Assembly: GCF_016786325.1 (NCBI RefSeq)
Contig: NZ_JADWYU010000093.1
Coordinates: 1-64,000, forward strand
DNA from: Frankia nepalensis
GTDB taxonomy: Bacteria > Actinomycetota > Actinomycetes > Frankiales > Frankiaceae
Reading direction: 5' to 3'
Length of the DNA: 64,000 bases
This document shows, one piece after another, positions 15,916-23,617 of this stretch. The translations under genes and the position numbers were made by a program. Within the stretch, counting starts at the first letter, position 1; each line of letters starts with the position of its first letter. The notes beneath the pieces are model-generated. The model did no database searches and was not told the DNA's origin. It worked only from the letters and a program-made list of their open reading frames with translations.

Positions 15916-17370
15916 GTGTTGTCCGGCTTCGAGCTGGTGGCGTACCTGTTCGCGCCGGTGGACGGTCCGCGCGCCGAGGGCGCGTACGACCACCTGAGAG
16001 CCGTCTGGACGGCCTGCCGCGAACGTCTCGACATGACACGGGCGGTGCGCGGTACGGACACGCCCGCGACGCTGCCGGCGTTGTCCGGGCTGGGGCACCG
16101 GCGGGTGCTGGCCGCGCAGGAGAGCCCCGCCGAAGGCATCTTCCAGGCCGTCCTGCGCCGGGAGCACGACCTGCTCTGCCTGTCGGTCATGCTCGCGCCG
16201 CCCGCCATGGCGCCCGTCTGGGACTGGGCGGCGTTGGACGCCGCGTGGCTCGCGACGGCGGGGGAACCGCCGCCGTCGCTGGTCGGTGCCGCGCGGGTCT
16301 ATCAGGGGCGTCTGGACGAGACGGACGAGTCATCGGGATCGTCACCAGACCGCGCCCCCGCGTTCGCGGCAGCGTTACCGGAGGACCTCCGCGCCGGCGC
16401 CTGGGGCCACCACGGGGTGACCACCGGGTCCGGTCTCGCCGTGTGGGAGGTCGGCGACCGCCGGGACGATCGGCTGGAGCGCCGTTTCGTCGTGATCGCG
16501 GGCGCCGCCAGCGACTGGGACCTGAGCACCTGGACCTGGACTCGCGATGATGACGTCCTGCCCACCCTGCCGAGCTACCTCGGACATGCGGCAAAGGTCC
16601 GCTATCAGTGGCGGATATGGGAGGGCGGCGAGCCGGTACGCGCGCTGCATGCCCGCGCCGAGGCCCGGTTGCGCCGCCTGACCGGCGGCCCCAACGATGA
16701 CGTTGGCCGTTCCGGCGCCGCCGACCGTGGCGACCGGCCGCGTGGCGCCGGAGCGAACGCCGCCGTGGTCGACGACCTGCGGCGTGACCTGCTCGACCTG
16801 AGCACGATGTCATCCCGGCTGGTGGCGATGCGGCAGAGCGTCATCATCGCGACCGCGAACATGAGCAAGATTCTGGACGCCGACCGGACCATCACCCGTC
16901 GTGACGATCCGTTCGGCGACGACCTTGCCTTCGCCGAACACATGACCGCGCAGCTGGAAGCGGACGCGGTATTTGTCGCCGCAGCGGCTGATCGTGCCAG
17001 AGCGGCCATAGCCCACGCCGACGAGTCACGCGGCCGGTCAGCGTCGGCGGCTACGGAGGGGGGAGACGTCCGCCTCACCCCCGGTGACAGGCAGCAGCTT
17101 TGTGACGAGCTCGCCGAGATCTTCGGCAGCGGACCCACGGCCAGCCAGCTCCTCGAACAGGTTGGGTTCCCGAGAACCCGCCACGTCAGCCCGGTCGGGC
17201 TGAGCCCGCGGAGCTGGTGGGACGAGACACTGCGGGATCTCGAACGTGGAGCGATAGCTGACCCATATCGCTGGATTCTGGGCGCCGCACTCCGGGGATA
17301 CCCATACAATCGGGTCTTCGGTGCTCTCGCCGGGAAGCACCGCCTGAACGATCGCCCTGCGCCCAACTGA
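15916..17370 (+). CDS. CATRA protein with C-terminal effector-associated domain
   Basis: The 484-residue protein has, by eye, a CATRA-N domain (about 3-245; FELVAYLFAPVDGPRAEGAY at the start and LSTWTWTRDDDVLPTLPSYL then HAAKVRYQWRIWEGG near its end) and a CATRA-C region (about 265-370; DLSTMSSRLVAMRQSVIIA). From 385 to 480 it has a domain like effector-associated domain 1: PGDRQQLCDELAEIFGS, WWDETLRDLERGAI and RGYPYNRVFGAL. CATRA and EAD modules are described in actinobacterial NTP-dependent conflict systems, where EADs dock partners by like-with-like contact. GTG 15916 or TTG 15919 is the start. A rare TTA codon is at 16375. It is not an enzyme as far as can be seen. Confidence 0.72.
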   Translation: MLSGFELVAYLFAPVDGPRAEGAYDHLRAVWTACRERLDMTRAVRGTDTPATLPALSGLGHRRVLAAQESPAEGIFQAVLRREHDLLCLSVMLAPPAMAPVWDWAALDAAWLATAGEPPPSLVGAARVYQGRLDETDESSGSSPDRAPAFAAALPEDLRAGAWGHHGVTTGSGLAVWEVGDRRDDRLERRFVVIAGAASDWDLSTWTWTRDDDVLPTLPSYLGHAAKVRYQWRIWEGGEPVRALHARAEARLRRLTGGPNDDVGRSGAADRGDRPRGAGANAAVVDDLRRDLLDLSTMSSRLVAMRQSVIIATANMSKILDADRTITRRDDPFGDDLAFAEHMTAQLEADAVFVAAAADRARAAIAHADESRGRSASAATEGGDVRLTPGDRQQLCDELAEIFGSGPTASQLLEQVGFPRTRHVSPVGLSPRSWWDETLRDLERGAIADPYRWILGAALRGYPYNRVFGALAGKHRLNDRPAPN

Positions 17371-17512
17371 CCTAAACGGAATCCGTACTCCCCGCCACTT
17401 GTGAGCCTGTGCGACTGCCGTCGCCGATACGCGACGAAGCTGTGGGCTCCGAACGTGCGTGTTTGCCGTACGGGTACTATTCCGGACACGGGAGCCGGGG
17501 GGTGGTGACGCC

Positions 17513-18424
17513 GTGTCACCGGAGTCGGAGTCGTCGGCCGGAGTAGCCGACGCCGCGATTCGGAGTCTTCTGCTGTCGGTCTCTCGGTGGACGCTATCCG
17601 CCGAGGACTGGGATCAGGTCGGCATCTTGGTCGTCCGCCTGCGCGCGGCCTTGGCGGCGGGAAACCCGGCGGCCGTCGACGGCGCGGCGACGGACCTCGC
17701 GAGAGCCGCCGTCGCGTACGCGCGGCGCTTTGGGGGCGACCAGGACCCGCAGGGCCGCCCGGCGCCGCCACCTGTCCGCCAGCTTGTCAACGTACTGATC
17801 CACGAGCTGGGTGGCGTCGCTCCGGACGCGGATGACCTGGACGACGCGCGGACCCGCGAAGACGCGTCGCCGACTTGGGCCACCGGAGGCGATGGACCGG
17901 CGGCCCGCTCGGCGGAGGGGATGGCCTCGACGCGAGGTGAGCGCCGCCTTCACGTACTGCCGCTGTTCACGCGAGGCCGGATCGCCTTCGCCGCCACGGA
18001 CCCGGACCGCGGGGGCGAGGACGACGTCGACGAGGTCGCGCTGGACGGTATGCGCATTGTGCGTCGAACGATGGGTCCCTCCTCGGTCGACGTCCTTCTC
18101 ATCGTCGGCGCGGCTGGCGGCGACGGCGATGTCGTCGCTGCCACCCTCGGCCCCGAGGAGAAAGGCATCGCCTATTTAATGCCGTTGTGGCGAGATCCCG
18201 GCGGGAACCTCGTGGGTGGCCTTGAGCTGCCCACGCGCGCCGCCCGGGTCGGCATGTCCGTGTCCTTTCCGTTTCCAGCCTCGTCGCTGACCGATGACGA
18301 CATTCCCGCGATAGGCCGATCGTGTTCGGTCACGACGCGCTCTGGTCGTAACGCCTGGCGGGCCATCGCCCGGTCGCGTCCGGACGACGCCGTACGCGCG
18401 GCCATCGCCGAGGGACTGCGATGA
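17513..18424 (+). CDS. CATRA-associated small protein domain fused to an unknown C-terminal domain
   Basis: The 303-residue product begins with a helical segment (about 10-100) of the CATRASP type: RSLLLSVSRWTLSAEDWDQV, LRAALAAGNPAAVDGAATDL and PPPVRQLVNVLIHELGG. Residues from about 140 form a predicted alpha/beta or beta-rich domain (RRLHVLPLFTRGRIAFAATD, MGPSSVDVLLIVGAAGGDG, GIAYLMPLWRDPGGNLVGGL) that I do not recognise. CATRASP proteins are usually short partners of CATRA proteins, so a fusion is unusual. A TTA codon lies at 18176. It overlaps the next gene by ATGA, implying stoichiometric coupling with the protease-WD40 protein. GTG 17513 follows a purine-rich stretch. Confidence 0.62.
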   Translation: MSPESESSAGVADAAIRSLLLSVSRWTLSAEDWDQVGILVVRLRAALAAGNPAAVDGAATDLARAAVAYARRFGGDQDPQGRPAPPPVRQLVNVLIHELGGVAPDADDLDDARTREDASPTWATGGDGPAARSAEGMASTRGERRLHVLPLFTRGRIAFAATDPDRGGEDDVDEVALDGMRIVRRTMGPSSVDVLLIVGAAGGDGDVVAATLGPEEKGIAYLMPLWRDPGGNLVGGLELPTRAARVGMSVSFPFPASSLTDDDIPAIGRSCSVTTRSGRNAWRAIARSRPDDAVRAAIAEGLR

Positions 18425-21400
18425 CTGGCATCGGCTCGGCGGGTCTACCCGCGTCGATCGTGGGCCTGCGCCGCCTCGGCCAGGAACTCGCGGGGCCAGC
18501 CCAGCGCTGGCTCACGCTCTGCGCCGCCGCGGGCGCGGACGGACCGGCGGCCGTCCGCGCGCTGCTGGATCCGGCCGGCCCCTACTGGCCGGCCCTCGCC
18601 GAATCGAGCCGGCGCTGGCCAGCGGATACCGGGGACGCGAGGTCGGCGGGCTTCTCCGGCGCGGCGCGCGCGCGACCCGCCCCGAGCGGGCCGGGGACCG
18701 GCTTCAACCTCCTGAACGAAAAGGCGGGAAACTCTGGCCCGCTCCGTGACGCGCGCGCGGAGCACACCGGCGTGTCGTTTCCGATAGGGCTCGACGACGA
18801 GGCCGCGGACGACGCCCCGGACCTCGCCGCGGCCCGCGCCGTCGCCGCGCTCGCCCTCGCGGTGTGCGACGGAGCGAACGCCGCCCACCACCTACGGGAC
18901 GTCGCGGCGCATTGGGAACGCGCGCGCCTGCCCGCCTTCGACGCCGGACGGCGATTCTCGGCGGACCTCTACGAGGGCACGGACGACGCCAGTCAGGAGG
19001 CCCTCGGTCGTGTCGCCGCCAGCCGTGGCCCCTTCCGGGGATTCCAGGCGTTGTTCGTGCGCCATCTGGTGGGGCTTCCGCTTCCAGCAGGACGGTCGGT
19101 GGCCCTGCCGGTGCTCTTTGACCGGCACATCGGCGGCGACACCGGCCTCCTGCGTCTCAGCATCCACCCGGCCGGACCGGCGGGACTTCACCCCGATCCG
19201 GCCACGATGTCCTTCTTCGTCGGTGACCGAGAATTCCACGAGGGGGTACGCCGCGCCTGGGTGAACTCCCCGATCTCGCATACCAGGACATGCGTGACAT
19301 GGTCCATCCTCAACGGCGAAGCACCCTGCGTGGACATTCGGCACGGTTCCGCCGGGGCCGCCTTCGCCGTCGGGCTCCACGAGCTGCACCGCCTGCGTCG
19401 GCGTCTGGCGCGGGTCAGCCCGCGCCGCCTCGACCCCCACTGCGCGGTCACCGCGGCGGTCGACGAGCGAGCCGAGCAACTGGTGGCGGTAGCCGGCTAC
19501 CAGCAGAAGCTCGAGGCCGCGCGGGCGGCCCGGCTACGCCGGGTCGTTGTCCCGGCGTCCTCGTACGAGCGGTCCGACTTTCCGGCGAGCCCCGTCCGCG
19601 TGGTCCCCGCCGCGACCGTGTCGCAAGCAGTCCAACGCGCCCGGAGGAGGCCCAACCCCGCCTTCGTCGCCCTCATGCTCGTCCTGGCGACCCTACTTGC
19701 CGGTACTGGTGTCGCCGTTTCCCTCGGGGAGCGCGCCGTCGAGCGCGAACAACGTGACCAGGCCATTGGGCGCCTGGTCACAGCGGCCGACACGAGCCGT
19801 CAGAACGACTCGCCGGACCTCTCGTCGGCCATGCGGCTGAGCACGTCGTCCTACGGCACGTTTCACGATGCCAAGTCCCGGTCGAGCCTCGCCAGCATTC
19901 TCAGCTCGACCCGATACAAGGGCGCGCTCACAGGTCACACCTCCTTCTTGAACGCCGTCGCGATCTCATCCGACGGACGGGTCCTCGCCTCCGGCGGCTT
20001 TGACGACGTGGTGCTCCTGTGGGACCTCGGCCGGAAGCCGCCGACGCAGGTCGGGCGGTACCCACTGGACAAGCCGGACTACATCGAGAAAGTCGATTTC
20101 GCCACAGGGCGCCCACTGCTAGCCGTCGGGACCTCGGAAGACGTTTTCCTAGTCGACGTCTCGAGGGCCGACAAGCCCACCACCGTCGCCCACATAGCTG
20201 GCAGGGGCGTGCTCGACTTCTCTCCGGACGGGCAGACGCTGCTGGTGGGCAACACGCTCTGGAACGTGATCGACGCCGATGATCCTCGGCCTGTCGGATA
20301 CCTGATCGGTGGACCCGTGGAGTCGGCGGACGACGTCAGCGATGTCGCGTTCGCTCCGGACGGGCGTACTGTGGCCGCCGCGTCCATCGACTCGATCAGG
20401 TTCTGGGACGTCACCGACGCCGCGGCTCCGGTGATGCGGGGAAAGGCCCTGACGGACATCCCGGGGCAGGTACGCGCGCTGGCGTTCGCGCCGGACGGGG
20501 GGACCTTGGCCGTGGCGGCCAAGAACGTCCTGCGATGGTCCCTTCCGGAGTCAGGCGAGCCGCGGCGCCTGGAACCGGATCTGGTGATCCCGGAGGCCTC
20601 GCCGAAATCGGTGGCGTACTCACCGGACGGCCAGGTCCTCGCCGCGGCGGGCGGGAACTCGTCCACGTACGTCCCGATCTCCGAGGGAAACAACTCGGTC
20701 TATCTCTGGGATGTCATGGACGAGGCGGAGCCGCGGCAGCTGAGCATGCCACTGGCGGGTCACGGGGGCGAGATAAAGGCCATCGCCTTCTCGCCGGACG
20801 GGAAAACCGTGGCCAGCGCGAGCTACGACAAGTCGATAGTCCTCTGGGACCTGAGCGGGGCGGGTCTCCCGGTGCGAGTCGGAAGTATCCCTCCCGGAGG
20901 AGGAGTGCTGTCCGCGGATGGCCGACTGTTGGCCACGACGGCTGACGGAGACAAGGTCGTGGTCTGGGACATCGCGGACCCGGCCAAGCCACGAGCACTG
21001 GATGTGCTGGTCGGAGCGAACGAGATATTCGAGTTCTCGCCGGACGGGCGAAGCCTGGTCACACGGGCGGCGGAAAACTCGACCGCCATCATCTGGGTTC
21101 TCGACGACCGGTCGTCGTCCCGGGGGGCGATGGGACTCTCGATTCCTGTGAGCGGTATACGGTCAGCCGATTTCTCGGCCGATGGAGACCTTCTCGCCAT
21201 CGGAGGAGACGGTGTCACCGTCTGGGACGTCTCCGATCCCCGGATGACACCGTTCCTGATCGCGCGGATGCCGTCCGATGGCAAGGACGAGAACGAATCC
21301 ATGCTGGTAGCCTTCTCGGGCCACGGAGAAAAGCTCGTGACGGCACATCCTGACGGCAGGGTGGAGATCTGGGAAGGCGCGGATTTCGGTCAGTTGACCG

Positions 21401-21894
21401 GGACCATCAGGGTCGCGACGTCGGGAGCCCTGACCTCCCTCTCCTTTTCGCCGGAAACGAACACACTCGCGATGGCCGGGCTCCCCATGGGGGGCGGGGG
21501 TGAGGTCTTCCTCGTGGACATCAGGAGACCCGGCGAGCCATACCAGCGGACCGTTATCAGAACGAGCTTCGTGGTGGGTGACGTCGCCATCTCGCCGAGC
21601 GGGGAGTACGTCGTCGCCTCAGGCGACGACGGCACGACCGGACTGTGGACGCTTGCCGACCAGGATGTGGCCCGTGAACTGGTCCAACTCCCGGAGCTCG
21701 GGGGCGGGATATTCCTGTCACGTGACGGGCTGACGATGGCGGTTGGTGGCACCTTATGGGATATGGCCGAGCTGGACCGGCTTCTCCGAGACCCGCTGCC
21801 ATACGCCTGCGGGCGCGGCGGCGGCGGTCTCGGCGCGTCCTTGTGGGATCGATACGCCTCCCCGATCCGCTACCGGGAGGTGTGCGAGGCGTGA
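18421..21894 (+). CDS. Lon-like Ser-Lys protease domain, membrane helix and WD40 repeat protein
   Basis: The 1157-residue protein has an unassigned N-terminal region (1-220), then a segment that aligns by eye with the Lon (S16) proteolytic domain: HGSAGAAFAVGLHEL contains the nucleophile Ser310, and VTAAVDERAEQLVAVAGYQQ followed by KLEAARAARLRRVVVPAS carries Lys363 in the place of the Lon lysine. No AAA ATPase module is present. One membrane helix spans about 412-435, flanked by RARRRPNP inside and GERAVEREQRD outside, so the C-terminal part should be extracytoplasmic. From about 490 to 1130 there are some ten to thirteen WD40 repeats (GHTSFLNAVAISSDGRVLAS, SYDKSIVLWDLSG). TTA codon at 21754. 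Confidence 0.72.
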   Translation: MTGIGSAGLPASIVGLRRLGQELAGPAQRWLTLCAAAGADGPAAVRALLDPAGPYWPALAESSRRWPADTGDARSAGFSGAARARPAPSGPGTGFNLLNEKAGNSGPLRDARAEHTGVSFPIGLDDEAADDAPDLAAARAVAALALAVCDGANAAHHLRDVAAHWERARLPAFDAGRRFSADLYEGTDDASQEALGRVAASRGPFRGFQALFVRHLVGLPLPAGRSVALPVLFDRHIGGDTGLLRLSIHPAGPAGLHPDPATMSFFVGDREFHEGVRRAWVNSPISHTRTCVTWSILNGEAPCVDIRHGSAGAAFAVGLHELHRLRRRLARVSPRRLDPHCAVTAAVDERAEQLVAVAGYQQKLEAARAARLRRVVVPASSYERSDFPASPVRVVPAATVSQAVQRARRRPNPAFVALMLVLATLLAGTGVAVSLGERAVEREQRDQAIGRLVTAADTSRQNDSPDLSSAMRLSTSSYGTFHDAKSRSSLASILSSTRYKGALTGHTSFLNAVAISSDGRVLASGGFDDVVLLWDLGRKPPTQVGRYPLDKPDYIEKVDFATGRPLLAVGTSEDVFLVDVSRADKPTTVAHIAGRGVLDFSPDGQTLLVGNTLWNVIDADDPRPVGYLIGGPVESADDVSDVAFAPDGRTVAAASIDSIRFWDVTDAAAPVMRGKALTDIPGQVRALAFAPDGGTLAVAAKNVLRWSLPESGEPRRLEPDLVIPEASPKSVAYSPDGQVLAAAGGNSSTYVPISEGNNSVYLWDVMDEAEPRQLSMPLAGHGGEIKAIAFSPDGKTVASASYDKSIVLWDLSGAGLPVRVGSIPPGGGVLSADGRLLATTADGDKVVVWDIADPAKPRALDVLVGANEIFEFSPDGRSLVTRAAENSTAIIWVLDDRSSSRGAMGLSIPVSGIRSADFSADGDLLAIGGDGVTVWDVSDPRMTPFLIARMPSDGKDENESMLVAFSGHGEKLVTAHPDGRVEIWEGADFGQLTGTIRVATSGALTSLSFSPETNTLAMAGLPMGGGGEVFLVDIRRPGEPYQRTVIRTSFVVGDVAISPSGEYVVASGDDGTTGLWTLADQDVARELVQLPELGGGIFLSRDGLTMAVGGTLWDMAELDRLLRDPLPYACGRGGGGLGASLWDRYASPIRYREVCEA

Positions 21895-22655
21895 TCGGGC
21901 CATGGTCCCGTGGCGGGCGCAGAGCGCCGCGGCCGCTCCGAGGGCCGGGCCAAGGCCTCCTGCTGGTCGCGGTCCTGACCCTGACGGCATGCTCCGACGG
22001 CGGCCCGCCGCCACCGTCACCAGCGCCGCCGACGCTCTTCGCCGTGAACTACGTCCTCACCAAGGGCCCCGACACGGGGAATCTCGTGGATGAGACGCCC
22101 CTGTCCTCCGCCACGGCCACGGGATCGCCGAGTTCCTCGCCGAGCCCATCCTCGGGGGTGCCCGACTGGAACACGATCGGATCGTGTGTCGACCTCGAGC
22201 CCTCCGTGGCTCAGGGAGAGCCATCGGACTCGGCTGACGGGCCGCTCCTCGTCAGTCGCGACGACCTGATCGCCGTTCGCTCGCACGCGGAGATACACAC
22301 GCCGGATGACGTTCGCCGCGGCGCGCTCTGGCTGACGCAGCCGGGCCTGGCCGAATGCATGCGCGAGGGGATGCTCGCCCAGCTGGCGGCAGGTTCTCCG
22401 GATCAGCCGGGCCGGGTGGCGGACGTGTCCGAGACAAAGAGTCTGACGGGATTTCCAGGTGCCACGTCCGGTCTACGGCTCGCCGTTCGGGAACCGGCCG
22501 AGGACGGAGGGGACGCGATATATCTCGACATTTTCTCCGTCAACGTCGGCAGGGTCGAGTCGACTCTCCTCGTCCTACGGGCGGGCGCCGAGCCCGATCC
22601 GGATTTCGAGCGTGACCTGGTAAAGCATCTGGCCAGCAAGGCCGCCCGTCAGTAG
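21891..22655 (+). CDS. Lipoprotein A of the CATRA island
   Basis: GTG at 21891 overlaps the WD40 gene stop by GTGA and opens a 254-residue product. A basic N region and hydrophobic core end in the lipobox LTAC with Cys34, so it is a lipoprotein anchored outside the membrane. A Pro/Ser-rich linker follows. The mature part has YVLTKGPDTGN, DDLIAVRSHAEIHTPDDVRR, WLTQPGLAECMREG and a C-terminal two-strand segment SVNVGRVESTLLVL before PDPDFERDLVKHL. These recur in the next gene, so the two are tandem paralogues. No known lipoprotein family is recognised; PknH-type sensor domains are of similar size but no shared motif is claimed. Confidence 0.7.
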   Translation: MIGPWSRGGRRAPRPLRGPGQGLLLVAVLTLTACSDGGPPPPSPAPPTLFAVNYVLTKGPDTGNLVDETPLSSATATGSPSSSPSPSSGVPDWNTIGSCVDLEPSVAQGEPSDSADGPLLVSRDDLIAVRSHAEIHTPDDVRRGALWLTQPGLAECMREGMLAQLAAGSPDQPGRVADVSETKSLTGFPGATSGLRLAVREPAEDGGDAIYLDIFSVNVGRVESTLLVLRAGAEPDPDFERDLVKHLASKAARQ

Positions 22656-23552
22656 ATGTCCCGACCCGCTTCCTGGGCGCGCCGGAAGGTGACCGCGTTG
22701 AACCTGTTCTCGGCGTCCCGCCACTGGCCGCGACCGCTCGGCCCGGGAGCGCGAGGCGAACGGCCTCGCCCGGCGCTGGGAGCCGGACGCGGCCGGCCCG
22801 GCTGTGTCGAGGCCGGTGCTGCGCCGTCGCGGGGGCCTCGACCGGCTGGTCGCGTCGTCCTTGTCGTCGCGGTCCTGCTGAGCCTCGCGGTGATGTCATG
22901 CGACTTCGGCGAGGGCACCCCGGCGGCCGGCCGGACACCGGACGCGGAGCCGCGGCCCACATCGGCGCCCGCCCCGCTGCGCGCGGCCGACTATGTCCTC
23001 ACCAGGGGACCCGAGACGGAGTCCTTCGATACACGGACGCCAGAGCCGACGTCGGCGGCCACTACCTCAGAAGAACCGGAATCGACAGCATTTCGGTCGT
23101 GCATGGGTGTGGTTCCGGGGACCGAGGGGCGCGAGGCGACTGACTCGGCGACGGGTCCGGAACTCCATGACTCCACGCACGGGACGTCGATCGAGTCGAC
23201 GGCCGACATACGTGATCCAGACAGCGTCCGGGTCATGGCTGGATATCTGCAGCAGTCCCAACTCCCGGACTGCTTACGGCAGAATCTCAAGATAACCTCG
23301 CAGGAAGGCACCACGGTCGACATCGAGACCGGCAAGACTCTGAGCGGGTTGCCGGATGTCACGGCGGCGGTCCGTTTTCAGATGCGCGTCCAAGCCGGCC
23401 AACGCAGTCGTGTGGTGTTCTGCGATGTGATCTTTGTTTTCCTAGGGCGAGTCGAGGCGCGGGTCACCCTTATACAGTTGGACTCGGTACCCGACCCGGC
23501 GCTGGAACGCGGCATCGTGCGACAACTGAGGGACAAACTGAGCCGGCAGTAG
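22656..23552 (+). CDS. Lipoprotein B of the CATRA island, paralogue of lipoprotein A
   Basis: The ATG directly abuts the stop of lipoprotein A. The 298-residue product has a long, Arg/Pro-rich N region, a hydrophobic core RVVLVVAVLLSLAVMS and a lipobox-like VMSC with Cys82 (the -2 methionine is unusual). Shared features with lipoprotein A are YVLTRGPETES, TADIRDPDSVRVM, LQQSQLPDCLRQNL, ETGKTLSGLPDV, FVFLGRVEARVTLI and PDPALERGIVRQLRDKLSRQ. One TTA codon is at 23274. GTG 22689 or TTG 22698 would shorten the N region. It closes the island; the next gene is convergent and belongs to the conserved order. Confidence 0.68.
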   Translation: MSRPASWARRKVTALNLFSASRHWPRPLGPGARGERPRPALGAGRGRPGCVEAGAAPSRGPRPAGRVVLVVAVLLSLAVMSCDFGEGTPAAGRTPDAEPRPTSAPAPLRAADYVLTRGPETESFDTRTPEPTSAATTSEEPESTAFRSCMGVVPGTEGREATDSATGPELHDSTHGTSIESTADIRDPDSVRVMAGYLQQSQLPDCLRQNLKITSQEGTTVDIETGKTLSGLPDVTAAVRFQMRVQAGQRSRVVFCDVIFVFLGRVEARVTLIQLDSVPDPALERGIVRQLRDKLSRQ

Positions 23553-23617
23553 TCAATGCCCCAGGCCGAGCCGGTGGCGGCCGCTCCCGTGGCCGCGTGG
23601 CCGTGCGCGCACCGGGC

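Noticed and set aside
18421-21894. Protease-WD40 protein as STAND NTPase
   Set aside because: No Walker A or B motif was found before the membrane helix; the Lon-like Ser/Lys blocks explain the region better.
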